A DNA stretch of 41,423 nucleotides from CAZQFV01 sp964592645 (GTDB taxonomy: Bacteria > Chloroflexota > Chloroflexia > DTKN01): the NCBI GenBank assembly GCA_964592645.1, contig CAZQFV010000027.1:1-41423 (forward strand), read 5' to 3'. Of the stretch, positions 33,673 through 40,944 are shown in pieces. A program made the translations under genes and the position numbers. Position 1 is the stretch's first letter. Each line of letters opens with the position of its first letter. The notes below the pieces were generated by a model. The model did no database searches, was not told the origin of the DNA, and saw nothing but the letters and a program-made list of their open reading frames with translations.

Positions 33673-33719
33673 GCCCAGAGCCGCGAGCCGAGAGTTGAGA
33701 GCTGGGAGCCGAGAACTGC
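33671..33719 (+). repeat. Period-7 tandem repeat between ruvA and dtd
   Basis: Seven consecutive heptamers: GAGCCCA, GAGCCGC, GAGCCGA, GAGTTGA, GAGCTGG, GAGCCGA, GAACTGC. The array starts inside the ruvA stop codon and ends one base before the dtd ATG at 33721. It replaces any ordinary intergenic sequence; several GAG-rich units could weakly serve as ribosome-binding sites. Confidence 0.85.
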
Positions 33720-33720
33720 A

Positions 33721-34224
33721 ATGCGCGCCGTGATCCAACGGGTCACCGCGGCTTCTGTCACCGTGGACGATCGGGAGGTCGCCCGGATCGGTCCTGGCCT
33801 GTGCATCCTGTTGGCGGTGGGGCCAGCGGATGGGCCGGGCGAAGCGGCGGAGTTGGCGCTGAAGGTGGCGCAACTGCGCATCTTTCGGGATGCGGCGGGC
33901 TACTTTAACCGTTCGCTCCTGGATGTGGGGGGGGCGGCGTTGGTGGTATCGCAGTTCACGCTGTACGCGGACTGTCGTCGGGGGCGTCGGCCGTCGTTCA
34001 GCGATGCGGCGCGGCCGGAGGTGGCGGAGCCCTTGGTGGAGCGTTTTGCGGCGGAGCTGCGCCGGATGGGGGTGGAGGTGGCGTGCGGCGTGTTTGGGGC
34101 GATGATGCGGGTTGAGATTCATAACGACGGGCCGGTGACGATCGTACTGGACACGGAGGAGCTGCGTCGTCCGCGGCGCGGCGGTCGGGAGCGAGGGCCG
34201 GCGGTGCCGCCAATCTCTTCCTAA
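33721..34224 (+). CDS. dtd: D-aminoacyl-tRNA deacylase
   Basis: 167 residues. It removes D-amino acids from mischarged tRNAs. Family motifs: MRAVIQRVTAASVTVDD at the start, the active-site SQFTLYADCRRGRRPSF, and the cross-subunit Gly-Pro motif region in VEIHNDGPVTIVLDTEE. The C-terminal tail of about 20 residues (RRPRRGGRERG) is an extension rich in Arg. The ATG follows directly after the heptamer array. It is likely co-transcribed with ruvA. Confidence 0.96.
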   Translation: MRAVIQRVTAASVTVDDREVARIGPGLCILLAVGPADGPGEAAELALKVAQLRIFRDAAGYFNRSLLDVGGAALVVSQFTLYADCRRGRRPSFSDAARPEVAEPLVERFAAELRRMGVEVACGVFGAMMRVEIHNDGPVTIVLDTEELRRPRRGGRERGPAVPPISS

Positions 34225-34273
34225 AAGAAGAAGCAACCGGGGAGCCGGGTTTGCGGTGCAGGAACGGTAACGG

Positions 34274-36859
34274 ATGCCGATGAAGCTTATCCTGACCCAC
34301 AGCAATGCCGATTTCGACGCTTTGGCGTCGCTCCTGGCGGCTTCCCGCCTCTACCGGGGGGCTTGGGCCGTGTTGCCCCAACGCATGAACCGCAACCTGC
34401 GCGAGTTCCTATCCATCTACCAGCGCCCGCTGCCCTTTGTCTCGGCCGAGTCGTTGCCGCGCCAGCCGGTGACGCAGATCATCCTGGTCGACACGCAGCA
34501 GGTGCCGGCGCTGCCGTTTGCCCTGGGGCCGTTCGTGCCGCAGATCGAGATTATCGACCATCATCCCGAGTCCCGGACTTTTGCCGAGAACGAGCATTAC
34601 GGAGGGGGCGTGGCCGGTGCCACGACCACGCTCCTGGTGCAGCGTATGTACGAGCGGCGGCTGAGGTTGTCGTCGTTGGAGGCCACCCTGCTCCTGTTGG
34701 GCATCTACGAGGATACCGGGTCGCTCACCTATGCGGGGACGACGGCCGCGGATCTGCGGGCGGCGGCCTGGCTGTTGGAGCGGGGCGCCAACCTGCACAT
34801 CCTTTCCCAGTTTCTGAACCTGCCGCTCAACGAGGGCCAGTTGCAGATCTACAACCGCCTGGTAGCCACGGCCGAGGTCCGGGAGGTCCGAGGCTGGACG
34901 ATCGTGCTGGCCCATGCCGAGTCTGCGGGCTATGTTGAGGAGGTTTCCACGTTGGCCCATCGGCTGATGGACCTGTACGACCCGGCCGGCCTCTTTCTGG
35001 TGGTGCAGTTTGGCGGGGCGGTGCAGGTGATTGCCCGCAGCACGGGGGAAGCGGTCTCTGCCGGCGAGGTGATGGCTCGTTTCGGTGGGGGCGGGCATGC
35101 GCAGGCGGCGGCGGCCTTCTTGCCCGGCCGGCAGGGAGAGGAGGTGCGCCGGGAGCTGTGGGGTGTGCTGGAGGAGATGGTGCAGCCGATGCGGGCGGCC
35201 CGCGAGATCATGACCGCGCGGGTGCATACGATTGGCCCACAGGCTACCCTGGCCGAGGCGGCCGAGGTGCTGGCGCGCTATGGCCATGGAAGTTTGCCTG
35301 TCGTCGATGGGGCCGGGCGGTTGGTGGGACTCTTCACCCGCCGGGACCTGGACCGGGCCCTGCACCACGGGCTGGAGGGGGCCTCGTTGGAGACCTATAT
35401 GTGGAAGGGGCCGGTGACGATCCCCCCCGATCTGCCGGTGGACAAGGTTCGCCAGTGCATGGTGGACAACGATGTCGGCCGGCTGTTGGTGGTGGACGAA
35501 GAGGGTGTGTTGCAAGGCATCATCACGCGCACCGACCTGTTGAAGCTATGGCCGGAGGTGCGGGCGCCGGAGCAGGAGTCGGCCGAGAGTTGGACGGGCC
35601 GACTGCGCGAGGCGTTGCCGGGGGCGATCTGGGACCTCCTGCAGCAGGCCGGCCAGTTGGCCGAGGAGGTCGGGTTCGCGCTGTACATCGTCGGCGGCTT
35701 TGTGCGCGACCTCCTGTTGGGGCAGCCCAACCTGGACCTGGACCTGGTCGTGGAGGGGGATGCCATTGCCCTGGCCAAGGAGTTGGCCCGTCGGCTGGGG
35801 GGGCGAGCGCGGAGCCACCGCCGGTTTGGCACGGCCAAGTGGATCCTGGAGCAGGCCGATGCGAGCTTGCCGCGGCACCTGGACTTTGTCACGGCGCGCA
35901 CCGAGTTCTACGAGCACCCCACGGCCCTGCCGACGGTGGAGGCCAGTTCGTTGCGCCAGGACCTCTACCGGCGCGACTTTACCATCAACACCCTGGCGAT
36001 CGGCCTCAGTGGAGAGAAGGAAGGCCGGCTGATAGACTTCTTTGGGGGGCAGCGCGACCTGGAGCGGCGGCTGATCCGTGTCCTGCACAACCTCAGCTTT
36101 ATCGAGGACCCGACGCGCATTATGCGTGCCGTGCGCCTGGAGCAGCGGCTGGGCTTTGCCATCGAGCCGCGGACGATGCAGCTATTGGAGGACGCTGTAG
36201 GGCAGGGGCTGTTGGAGCGGACGACGGGGGAGCGCATTCGGCACGAGCTGTTCCTGATCCTGGAGGAGCGGGAGCCGGAGCAGGCGTTGCGGCGGTTGGA
36301 TAGCCTGGGCGTGCTGGAGCGCATTTCTCCCCATCTGATCTGGACGGATTGGATCGAGGGCTGTTTCCGGCGGGTGCGGGAGGAGGTGGAAGGGGACGAG
36401 CGGGCGGTTCTCTACCTGGCGCTGCTCTGCTACGATCTGCCGGATGCGGAGGTGGAGGCGCTGATCGGTCGTTACCGCTTCCGGGCGCGGCACAGCCATG
36501 TGCTGCGGGAGGTGTTGCAGCTACGCCGGGAGGTATTGCCGGCGCTGTTGGCCGGGGGGCTATCTCCCAGCCAGGTGTACCATCTGTTGCGTCCCTTCTC
36601 TGCCACGGCACTGCGTCTGTTGCAGTTGGCAGAGGAGGATGCCGGTCTGCGGGCGATGGTAGCCGACTACCTGGGGCGGTTGCGTTTTGTGCGGCCGGTG
36701 TTGGACGGCAACGATCTCCGGGCGTTGGGGCTGGTGCCGGGGCCGCGCTACAAGGAGATCTTGGGGGCGTTGTTGGCGGCGCGGTTGGACGGACATTTGC
36801 ACAGCCGGGCGGACGAGGAATCTTTCGTAAAAGAATACATGGCAGAGAAAGGCTTATAG
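34274..36859 (+). CDS. DHH-CBS-CBS-CCA-adding/poly(A) polymerase fusion protein
   Basis: 861 residues. The N-terminal DHH phosphoesterase domain shows HSNADFDALAS, LVDTQQ, DHHPES and, in DHHA1, RFGGGGHAQAAAA. Two CBS domains follow (about 315-430; GHGSLPVVDGAGRLVGLFTRRD and VGRLLVVDEEGVLQGIITRTDLL). The C-terminal class II nucleotidyltransferase has YIVGGFVRDLLLG with the catalytic DLDL pair, RRDFTINTLAIGL and the body motif EDPTRIMRAVRLEQRLGF. This architecture is known in several thermophilic, cyanobacterial and related lineages, where such enzymes add A or CCA to tRNA 3' ends. Which nucleotides it adds cannot be told here. ATG at 34274 or 34280 is possible. Confidence 0.95.
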   Translation: MPMKLILTHSNADFDALASLLAASRLYRGAWAVLPQRMNRNLREFLSIYQRPLPFVSAESLPRQPVTQIILVDTQQVPALPFALGPFVPQIEIIDHHPESRTFAENEHYGGGVAGATTTLLVQRMYERRLRLSSLEATLLLLGIYEDTGSLTYAGTTAADLRAAAWLLERGANLHILSQFLNLPLNEGQLQIYNRLVATAEVREVRGWTIVLAHAESAGYVEEVSTLAHRLMDLYDPAGLFLVVQFGGAVQVIARSTGEAVSAGEVMARFGGGGHAQAAAAFLPGRQGEEVRRELWGVLEEMVQPMRAAREIMTARVHTIGPQATLAEAAEVLARYGHGSLPVVDGAGRLVGLFTRRDLDRALHHGLEGASLETYMWKGPVTIPPDLPVDKVRQCMVDNDVGRLLVVDEEGVLQGIITRTDLLKLWPEVRAPEQESAESWTGRLREALPGAIWDLLQQAGQLAEEVGFALYIVGGFVRDLLLGQPNLDLDLVVEGDAIALAKELARRLGGRARSHRRFGTAKWILEQADASLPRHLDFVTARTEFYEHPTALPTVEASSLRQDLYRRDFTINTLAIGLSGEKEGRLIDFFGGQRDLERRLIRVLHNLSFIEDPTRIMRAVRLEQRLGFAIEPRTMQLLEDAVGQGLLERTTGERIRHELFLILEEREPEQALRRLDSLGVLERISPHLIWTDWIEGCFRRVREEVEGDERAVLYLALLCYDLPDAEVEALIGRYRFRARHSHVLREVLQLRREVLPALLAGGLSPSQVYHLLRPFSATALRLLQLAEEDAGLRAMVADYLGRLRFVRPVLDGNDLRALGLVPGPRYKEILGALLAARLDGHLHSRADEESFVKEYMAEKGL

Positions 36860-36880
36860 GATAGGGGCACCGGTCCGACG

Positions 36881-37261
36881 ATGGGGAAAGTATCGATGCC
36901 GGAGACCGTGATCCGCAACCGCGTCAGCGGCAAGGTGCTGGCGCGCCGCGTGGTGCGCTGTGACACGTTCTTTAGCCGCGGCCGGGGGCTGATGTTTCGC
37001 CGCCCCCTGGCAGAGGACGAGGTGTACCTCTTTGTCCTGGACCGCCCCAGCAGGGTCGACGCGGCGATCCACATGTTCTTTGTGTCGTTTCCCATTGCGG
37101 TTGTTTGGCTGGATGCGGAATGGCGGGTGATCCACACGGCGCTGGCCAAGCCGTGGCGGCCCTACTACGCGCCGCCGCGGCCGGCCAACTATTTCCTGGA
37201 AGGGGCCCCTGATCTCCTGGCCCAAGTTCGTATAGGTGACATAATCGAGATAGTTGCTTGA
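36881..37261 (+). CDS. DUF192 family protein
   Basis: 126 residues; ATG 36881 or, equally plausible, ATG 36896. It contains the DUF192 signature: FSRGRGLMFRRPL and HMFFVSFPIAVVWLDAEWRVI, ending with FLEGAPDLLAQVRIGDIIEI. The family is small, widespread and of unknown function; many members are exported, but no signal peptide is seen here. It sits 21 bases after the tRNA nucleotidyltransferase gene and 44 bases before the rhodanese lipoprotein gene. Confidence 0.88.
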   Translation: MGKVSMPETVIRNRVSGKVLARRVVRCDTFFSRGRGLMFRRPLAEDEVYLFVLDRPSRVDAAIHMFFVSFPIAVVWLDAEWRVIHTALAKPWRPYYAPPRPANYFLEGAPDLLAQVRIGDIIEIVA

Positions 37262-37305
37262 GATCGACTTGCCCGTTTGCCGGGTGTTGAGCGAGGAGGT
37301 GCTGT

Positions 37306-37782
37306 TTGCGGAAGAGAAACGTCTTGTGGGTTCTGTTGGGGGCCGGCCTTGTGCTCCTCGGGGCGTGCCGCCAGGAGGCGGCGATGGTTGCCCCCTCGCG
37401 TCCCGTCACGCCGGCGCCGGTCCGGTCCTTTCCCCCCGCGACCGCCAGGCCGATCTTGCGTGTTACGGTGGATGAGCTATGGCAGCGCCTGCAGGGGGGC
37501 GAAGAGATTGTCGTGGTGGATGTGCGCACCCAGGCGGACTACGAAGCGGGCCATATTCCCGGGGCCGTCTCGATCCCGGAGGCCGACTTCCCGGCCCGCG
37601 CCGCGGAGTTGTCCCGCGATCGCCTGCTGATCTTTTACTGCGCCTGAGGGGCCGAGCAGCAGAGCGCCCGGGTGGCGCAGGCCGCGTTGGACCTTGGCTT
37701 CTACCGTGTGGCCGCCCTGCAGGGCGGCATCGGTGCCTGGCGAGAGGCGAATTTGCCGTTAGCGGGGACGGGGCAGAAGTAG
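37306..37782 (+). CDS. Rhodanese-domain lipoprotein with in-frame TGA, candidate selenoprotein
   Basis: Read through the TGA at 37645-37647, the product is 158 residues. The start is TTG at 37306, with GAGGAGGT six bases upstream. The N-terminus is a lipoprotein signal with lipobox VLLGAC (Cys21). The rhodanese domain follows: VVVDVRTQADYEAGHIPGAVSIP, then IFYCA, the TGA (residue 114), GAEQQSARVAQAALDLGF, and the closing LQGGIGAWREANLPL. As I recall the family, exported rhodaneses of this type read Tyr-Cys-Ala-Cys-Pro-x-Glu-x-x-Ser-Ala, so the TGA falls exactly on the second Cys. Frame and domain are intact on both sides. Selenocysteine is the leading explanation; a nonsense mutation or sequencing error remains possible. 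With a plain stop the protein would be 113 residues and lack half the domain. Confidence 0.75.
37648..37683 (+). promoter_or_regulatory. Possible bacterial SECIS element
   Basis: Downstream of the TGA, GCGCC (37664-37668) pairs with GGCGC (37674-37678) around a five-base loop CGGGT that has G in its second position. The stem starts 16 bases after the TGA. GGCC (37650-37653) can pair with GGCC (37680-37683) below it. Size, distance and loop G fit loose bacterial SECIS rules, but short GC hairpins are common in this genome. Confidence 0.4.
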
Positions 37783-37812
37783 CGTTGTGCCAAGGCCGGC
37801 CGGCGGCGGGAA

Positions 37813-38886
37813 CTAACGGACCCGCAGGTCGCGCATGAGCAACTGCTTCTGATAGCCACAGTGCTCGCACTGGTAGACCCGGTAGCCCGCGGCGACGAAT
37901 GTGACCAGGGGGATGTTGCAGTAGGGACACTGCATCGACAGGGGGGCTGCCCCGGGCTCATTGGGTTGCGCCCTGGCCGATGGAACTTCCGCCTGGGCAT
38001 CGGCCGGCACCGGGGCGGCCTCGGCGATTTCGGGAGCGGGAGCGATAGCTTCGGCCAGGTCGGAGGGCGCTTCCTCCAAGGTGGGGTGGAAGGCCCGCTG
38101 CAAGCCGATGGGCTCCTCGCCTACCAGAAGCGTCTCCTGTAGGATGGTGTCCACCAGCCGGCCGTAGTCAAAGGCGCCGGCGCTGCCCGGATCGTACTCA
38201 TAGATCGTCTTGTGATACGACGGGGCCTCGGACAGGCGCACGTTGGTGCGGATGGGGTTGGATACCCGCTGGCCGTAGGTCTCGCGCAGCTCCGCGAGCA
38301 GCCGGCGGGATTGGCGTTTGCGCACGTCGTACATCGTCGGGATGATCAGCGAGATCCCCAGGTCGGCGATGGCCTGTCTGGGCTGGTTGGGGAAGCGCCC
38401 GCGGGCCAGGTTCTCCAGGATCTGGTTGAGGCCCATCATGGAGAGGTACTCCACCTGCGTGGGGATAAAGATCTCGGTGGCATAGATCAGGGCATTGATA
38501 TTCAGCGGCGTCAGGGAGGCGGCGCAGTCGAGGAGGACAAAATCGTAGTTGGAGTCGACGCCGGCCAGGGTTTCCCCCAGGGTATCCTGCCAGTTGGCGA
38601 AACGGGCCAGGGCCCGTTGAGCGGCGAGCAGCGAGCTATCGCCGGGGATCAGGTCCAGGTTGGGCCTCGTATGCAGGATGGCGTCCTGGACTGTGGACTG
38701 CCCGGTTAAGACGTCGGCCAGGGACGTCTTGTACTGGAGGCCGAAGGAGACGGCCAGGCTGCCCTGGGCGTCCACGTCGATGAGCAGGACGCGTTTCCCC
38801 CGCATGGCCAGGCCGGCCCCCACGTTGACGACGGTGGTCGTCTTCCCGGTTCCCCCCTTGAAGTTCACAACGGCGATCTTGCGCAT
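37813..38886 (-). CDS. ParA/Soj-family ATPase with C-terminal zinc ribbon
   Basis: 357 residues from ATG 38886, with GGAGGAG upstream. The deviant Walker A motif is FKGGTGKTTTVVNVG, Walker A' is LLIDVDAQGSL, and Walker B is FVLLDCAASL. LIIPTMYDVRKRQSRRLL and IRTNVRLSEAPS are typical of Soj/ParA proteins in chromosome or cargo positioning. After about residue 260 comes a Pro/Ala/Glu-rich linker and then a zinc ribbon (Cys320, Cys323, Cys340, Cys343; MQCPYCNIPL, YQCEHCGYQK). No parB is adjacent, so this is an orphan ParA that may position something other than the chromosome. A promoter lies at 38948-38976. Confidence 0.92.
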   Translation of the reverse strand: MRKIAVVNFKGGTGKTTTVVNVGAGLAMRGKRVLLIDVDAQGSLAVSFGLQYKTSLADVLTGQSTVQDAILHTRPNLDLIPGDSSLLAAQRALARFANWQDTLGETLAGVDSNYDFVLLDCAASLTPLNINALIYATEIFIPTQVEYLSMMGLNQILENLARGRFPNQPRQAIADLGISLIIPTMYDVRKRQSRRLLAELRETYGQRVSNPIRTNVRLSEAPSYHKTIYEYDPGSAGAFDYGRLVDTILQETLLVGEEPIGLQRAFHPTLEEAPSDLAEAIAPAPEIAEAAPVPADAQAEVPSARAQPNEPGAAPLSMQCPYCNIPLVTFVAAGYRVYQCEHCGYQKQLLMRDLRVR

Positions 38887-38947
38887 CCCTGCTCCTCCGA
38901 ATCCTGTGGTCTGGCGCGGGGTCCAACCTCGCCTCCCCGACGGCGTT

Positions 38948-38976
38948 ATTGTACTACACCTTTCCCGCGGTTGCAA
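38948..38976 (-). promoter_or_regulatory. Promoter of the ParA-like gene
   Basis: On the minus strand TTGCAA (38971-38976), 17 bases, TACAAT (38948-38953), in the block GGTGTAGTACAATA. The block is shared with the promoters at 7361 and 19294. Confidence 0.65.
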
Positions 38977-38996
38977 GTGTCTCCCGGCACAAGATT

Positions 38997-39027
38997 GGGC
39001 CCTGGTCGCTGCTGGCGACCAGGGCCC
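38997..39027. repeat. Perfect 12-bp inverted repeat between divergent promoters
   Basis: GGGCCCTGGTCG (38997-39008) and its exact complement CGACCAGGGCCC (39016-39027) flank a seven-base loop. It lies upstream of both the parA-like promoter (minus) and the transporter promoter (plus). No T-run follows and no gene ends here, so a terminator is unlikely; a dyad binding site or a leftover of an older terminator is possible. Confidence 0.7.
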
Positions 39028-39091
39028 GTGGTTGTGGTGTGCGCCGGCACGCTGGCTTTAGCGCCCCTGATCTTTTCGGCCGGATTGCAAT

Positions 39092-39120
39092 TTGACATGC
39101 CCTGTTTTTTACCGTATACT
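39092..39120 (+). promoter_or_regulatory. Promoter of the YhhQ-like transporter gene
   Basis: TTGACA (39092-39097), 17 bases, TATACT (39115-39120). The leader of about 57 bases was checked for a preQ1 riboswitch; no recognisable one was seen. Confidence 0.75.
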
Positions 39121-39183
39121 GATCTTGGCCGATCCCTGTAGGCTCCGAAGACTCGTTGAAGAAGGATCCATCCCGCTTGTCCT

Positions 39184-39792
39184 ATGGCTGCTGTATTGGT
39201 AAGCGCTGCTTACATCGCCGCCCAGATGCTGGCCGATATCGGTAGCCTGCGGATCGTGCTGCTTTTCGGCCTTTCCATCGATGCCGGCACCTTTATCTAC
39301 CCCATTACCTTTACCCTGCGGGACCTGGTGCACAAGGTCGCCGGGATCAAGGTCGCCCGGGCGCTGATCGTTGCCGCGGCGGTGATCAACCTGGCGATGG
39401 CGCTGTTCTTTTGGTTCGTCGCGCGCCTGCCGGCCGATCCCCAGGTGGGCCCGCAGCTCGAGTTTGGGCAGGTGCTCTCGCCGGTCTGGCGCATCGTGAT
39501 CGCCTCGATCGTTGCCGAGGTGGTGTCGGAGCTGACCGACACCGAGGTCTATCAGCTCTGGGTGACGCGCGTCACGCGGCGCTTCCAATGGCTGCGGGTG
39601 TTGGTGAGCAACTCGATCAGCGTGCCCCTGGACAGCCTGGTGTTCTGCTGGCTGGCCTTTGGCGGCGTCTATGCCGCGGCCGTGGTGTGGGCCATCGTGC
39701 TGAGCAACATTCTGGTCAAGATGGCCACGACGCTGGTGAGCCTGCCGCTGATCTACCTGGTGCGGGAGTCCAAGTCGGGGCAGAGAGAGTAA
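39184..39792 (+). CDS. Queuosine precursor transporter (VUT/YhhQ family)
   Basis: 202 residues with about six membrane helices. Family features: the N-terminal helix pair with DAGTFIYPITFTLRDLVHKV, the acidic DTEVYQLWV segment, and RVLVSNSISVPLDSLVFCWLAF. YhhQ imports queuosine precursors (preQ0/preQ1) used to modify tRNA. ATG 39184 is the only in-frame start after a stop at 39157-39159, and it lacks a close Shine-Dalgarno (AAGGA is about 17 bases away). No queuosine synthesis gene or preQ1 riboswitch is present nearby, so substrate assignment rests on family only. Confidence 0.88.
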   Translation: MAAVLVSAAYIAAQMLADIGSLRIVLLFGLSIDAGTFIYPITFTLRDLVHKVAGIKVARALIVAAAVINLAMALFFWFVARLPADPQVGPQLEFGQVLSPVWRIVIASIVAEVVSELTDTEVYQLWVTRVTRRFQWLRVLVSNSISVPLDSLVFCWLAFGGVYAAAVVWAIVLSNILVKMATTLVSLPLIYLVRESKSGQRE

Positions 39793-40127
39793 CATAATAT
39801 TCGCCTCCCCCGCCGATTCCGTGAGCGTTTTTCCGTGCGCTTACGGCGCGTGGAATTGTTTCATGCGCAAGATTTCCTCGGCGGCTGGGGCCGGATGGGG
39901 AGGCGCCTGGCGTAGGTTATGTCAAAAGTGACCCCAGCAGGGCTATTTTCTACATAAGGACCATTATCGGAAGTTGCCGGGGCAGGGGAACAAGGCCGGG
40001 GGCCTAGGGGGAGGCCCGACGTCGCGGCGCGTCGCGCGGCAGTTGACGGCGGCGTGCCACGATTAGCAACACCGCTGCTCGGCGCGGATGTTTGGATGTT
40101 ATGTCTAGTTAGCAGAAGGAGGATGCG
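39793..40127. other. Intergenic region of 335 bases
   Basis: No gene was seen. It contains the dyad GGGCCT-AGGGGG-AGGCCC near 40000 and GC-rich short repeats (CGTCGCGGCGCGTCGCGCG). A stretch near 39917-39950 (TTATGTCAAAAGTGACCCC) looks less like the surrounding coding DNA and could be a decayed mobile-element end. The last bases carry the AAGGAGG site for the next gene. Confidence 0.4.
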
Positions 40128-40940
40128 GTGTCCATCGTCAAACGCCGTCCGCTGATCGCTTTCTACGTCCTGGCTTTTCTCATCTCCTGGCTGGGCTATG
40201 TCCCCGCCGCCCTCCACTCGCACGGCCTCTTCCCGTTCGACACCCCGCTCTTTGCCGTCCTGGGCAGCGGCGGGCCGGCCCTGGCGGCCATGGTCGTGGC
40301 CTTCCTCCTGGGAGGCGGCAAGGGGCTGCGCGACCTCCTCTCCCCGCTCCTGCGCTGGCGGGTGTCCGTCGGGTGGTACCTCGTGGCCCTTTTCCTGCCG
40401 CCGGCCCTCTTTGCCGGGGCCTTGCTCGTGGGCCTGCGCTTCGGCGTGCCCTCCCCCGATTGGAGCAAGGTCGGCCCGGCGTTCGCCCCGGCCATTATGT
40501 TGATCTTGTATATGCTGGTCAACGTCTGGGAAGAGATCGGCTGGCGCGGCTTTGCCCTGCCGCGGCTGCAGGCCCAACACAACGCCCTCCTCTCCAGCCT
40601 CGTCGTCGGCCTGCTCTGGTGCCTCTGGCACCTGCCGCTCCTCTTGATGCGCGGCAACCCCCTGGCCCAAATGCCGCTGCTCTACTGGCTCCTGGGCAAC
40701 CTGGCCGTCACCGTGGCCTATACCTGGATCTACAACGGCGCCCGCGGCAGCCTGCTGCCGGTCACCCTGCTCCATGCCTCCCAGAACGCGGCGGCGGCCG
40801 TGCTCTACGCGACGCTGGGGAGCATCCCGCCCCTCGTCGTCATGGTCGATGCCGCGCTCAAGTGCCTCCTGGCCGTCGTGTTGGTGGCACTCTACCGGGG
40901 GACGAACCTGGCGCGCAGGGAGCGCGTGGCGGCCCGCTGA
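40128..40940 (+). CDS. CPBP-family intramembrane glutamic protease
   Basis: 270 residues, GTG start at 40128, five bases after AAGGAGG. About seven or eight membrane helices. The conserved motifs of the CPBP/Abi (Rce1-like) family are all present: EExxxR in VWEEIGWRGFALPRLQ, FxxxH-like in LLWCLWHLPLLL, and the third His in TLLHASQNAAA. The active-site Glu is the second of the EE pair. Bacterial members cleave membrane peptides and are often linked to bacteriocin immunity or stress; no such partner is next to it. It converges with the TPR gene, with four bases between the stops. Confidence 0.92.
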   Translation: MSIVKRRPLIAFYVLAFLISWLGYVPAALHSHGLFPFDTPLFAVLGSGGPALAAMVVAFLLGGGKGLRDLLSPLLRWRVSVGWYLVALFLPPALFAGALLVGLRFGVPSPDWSKVGPAFAPAIMLILYMLVNVWEEIGWRGFALPRLQAQHNALLSSLVVGLLWCLWHLPLLLMRGNPLAQMPLLYWLLGNLAVTVAYTWIYNGARGSLLPVTLLHASQNAAAAVLYATLGSIPPLVVMVDAALKCLLAVVLVALYRGTNLARRERVAAR

Positions 40941-40944
40941 GCGG

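Noticed and set aside
37306..37647. A complete 113-residue truncated rhodanese ending at the TGA
   Set aside because: The truncation would fall in the active-site loop, and the rest of the domain is intact in frame, so read-through or recent mutation is more likely than a functional short protein.
38997..39027. Intrinsic terminator
   Set aside because: No T-run on either side and no gene ends here; it lies between divergent promoters.
39127..39183. A preQ1 riboswitch upstream of the YhhQ-like gene
   Set aside because: The leader is short and lacks the C-rich loop and A-rich tail of known preQ1 classes.
40060..40115. Integron attC-like site before the CPBP gene
   Set aside because: GTTATGTCTAGTTAG is only loosely similar to attC cores and no paired core could be found.
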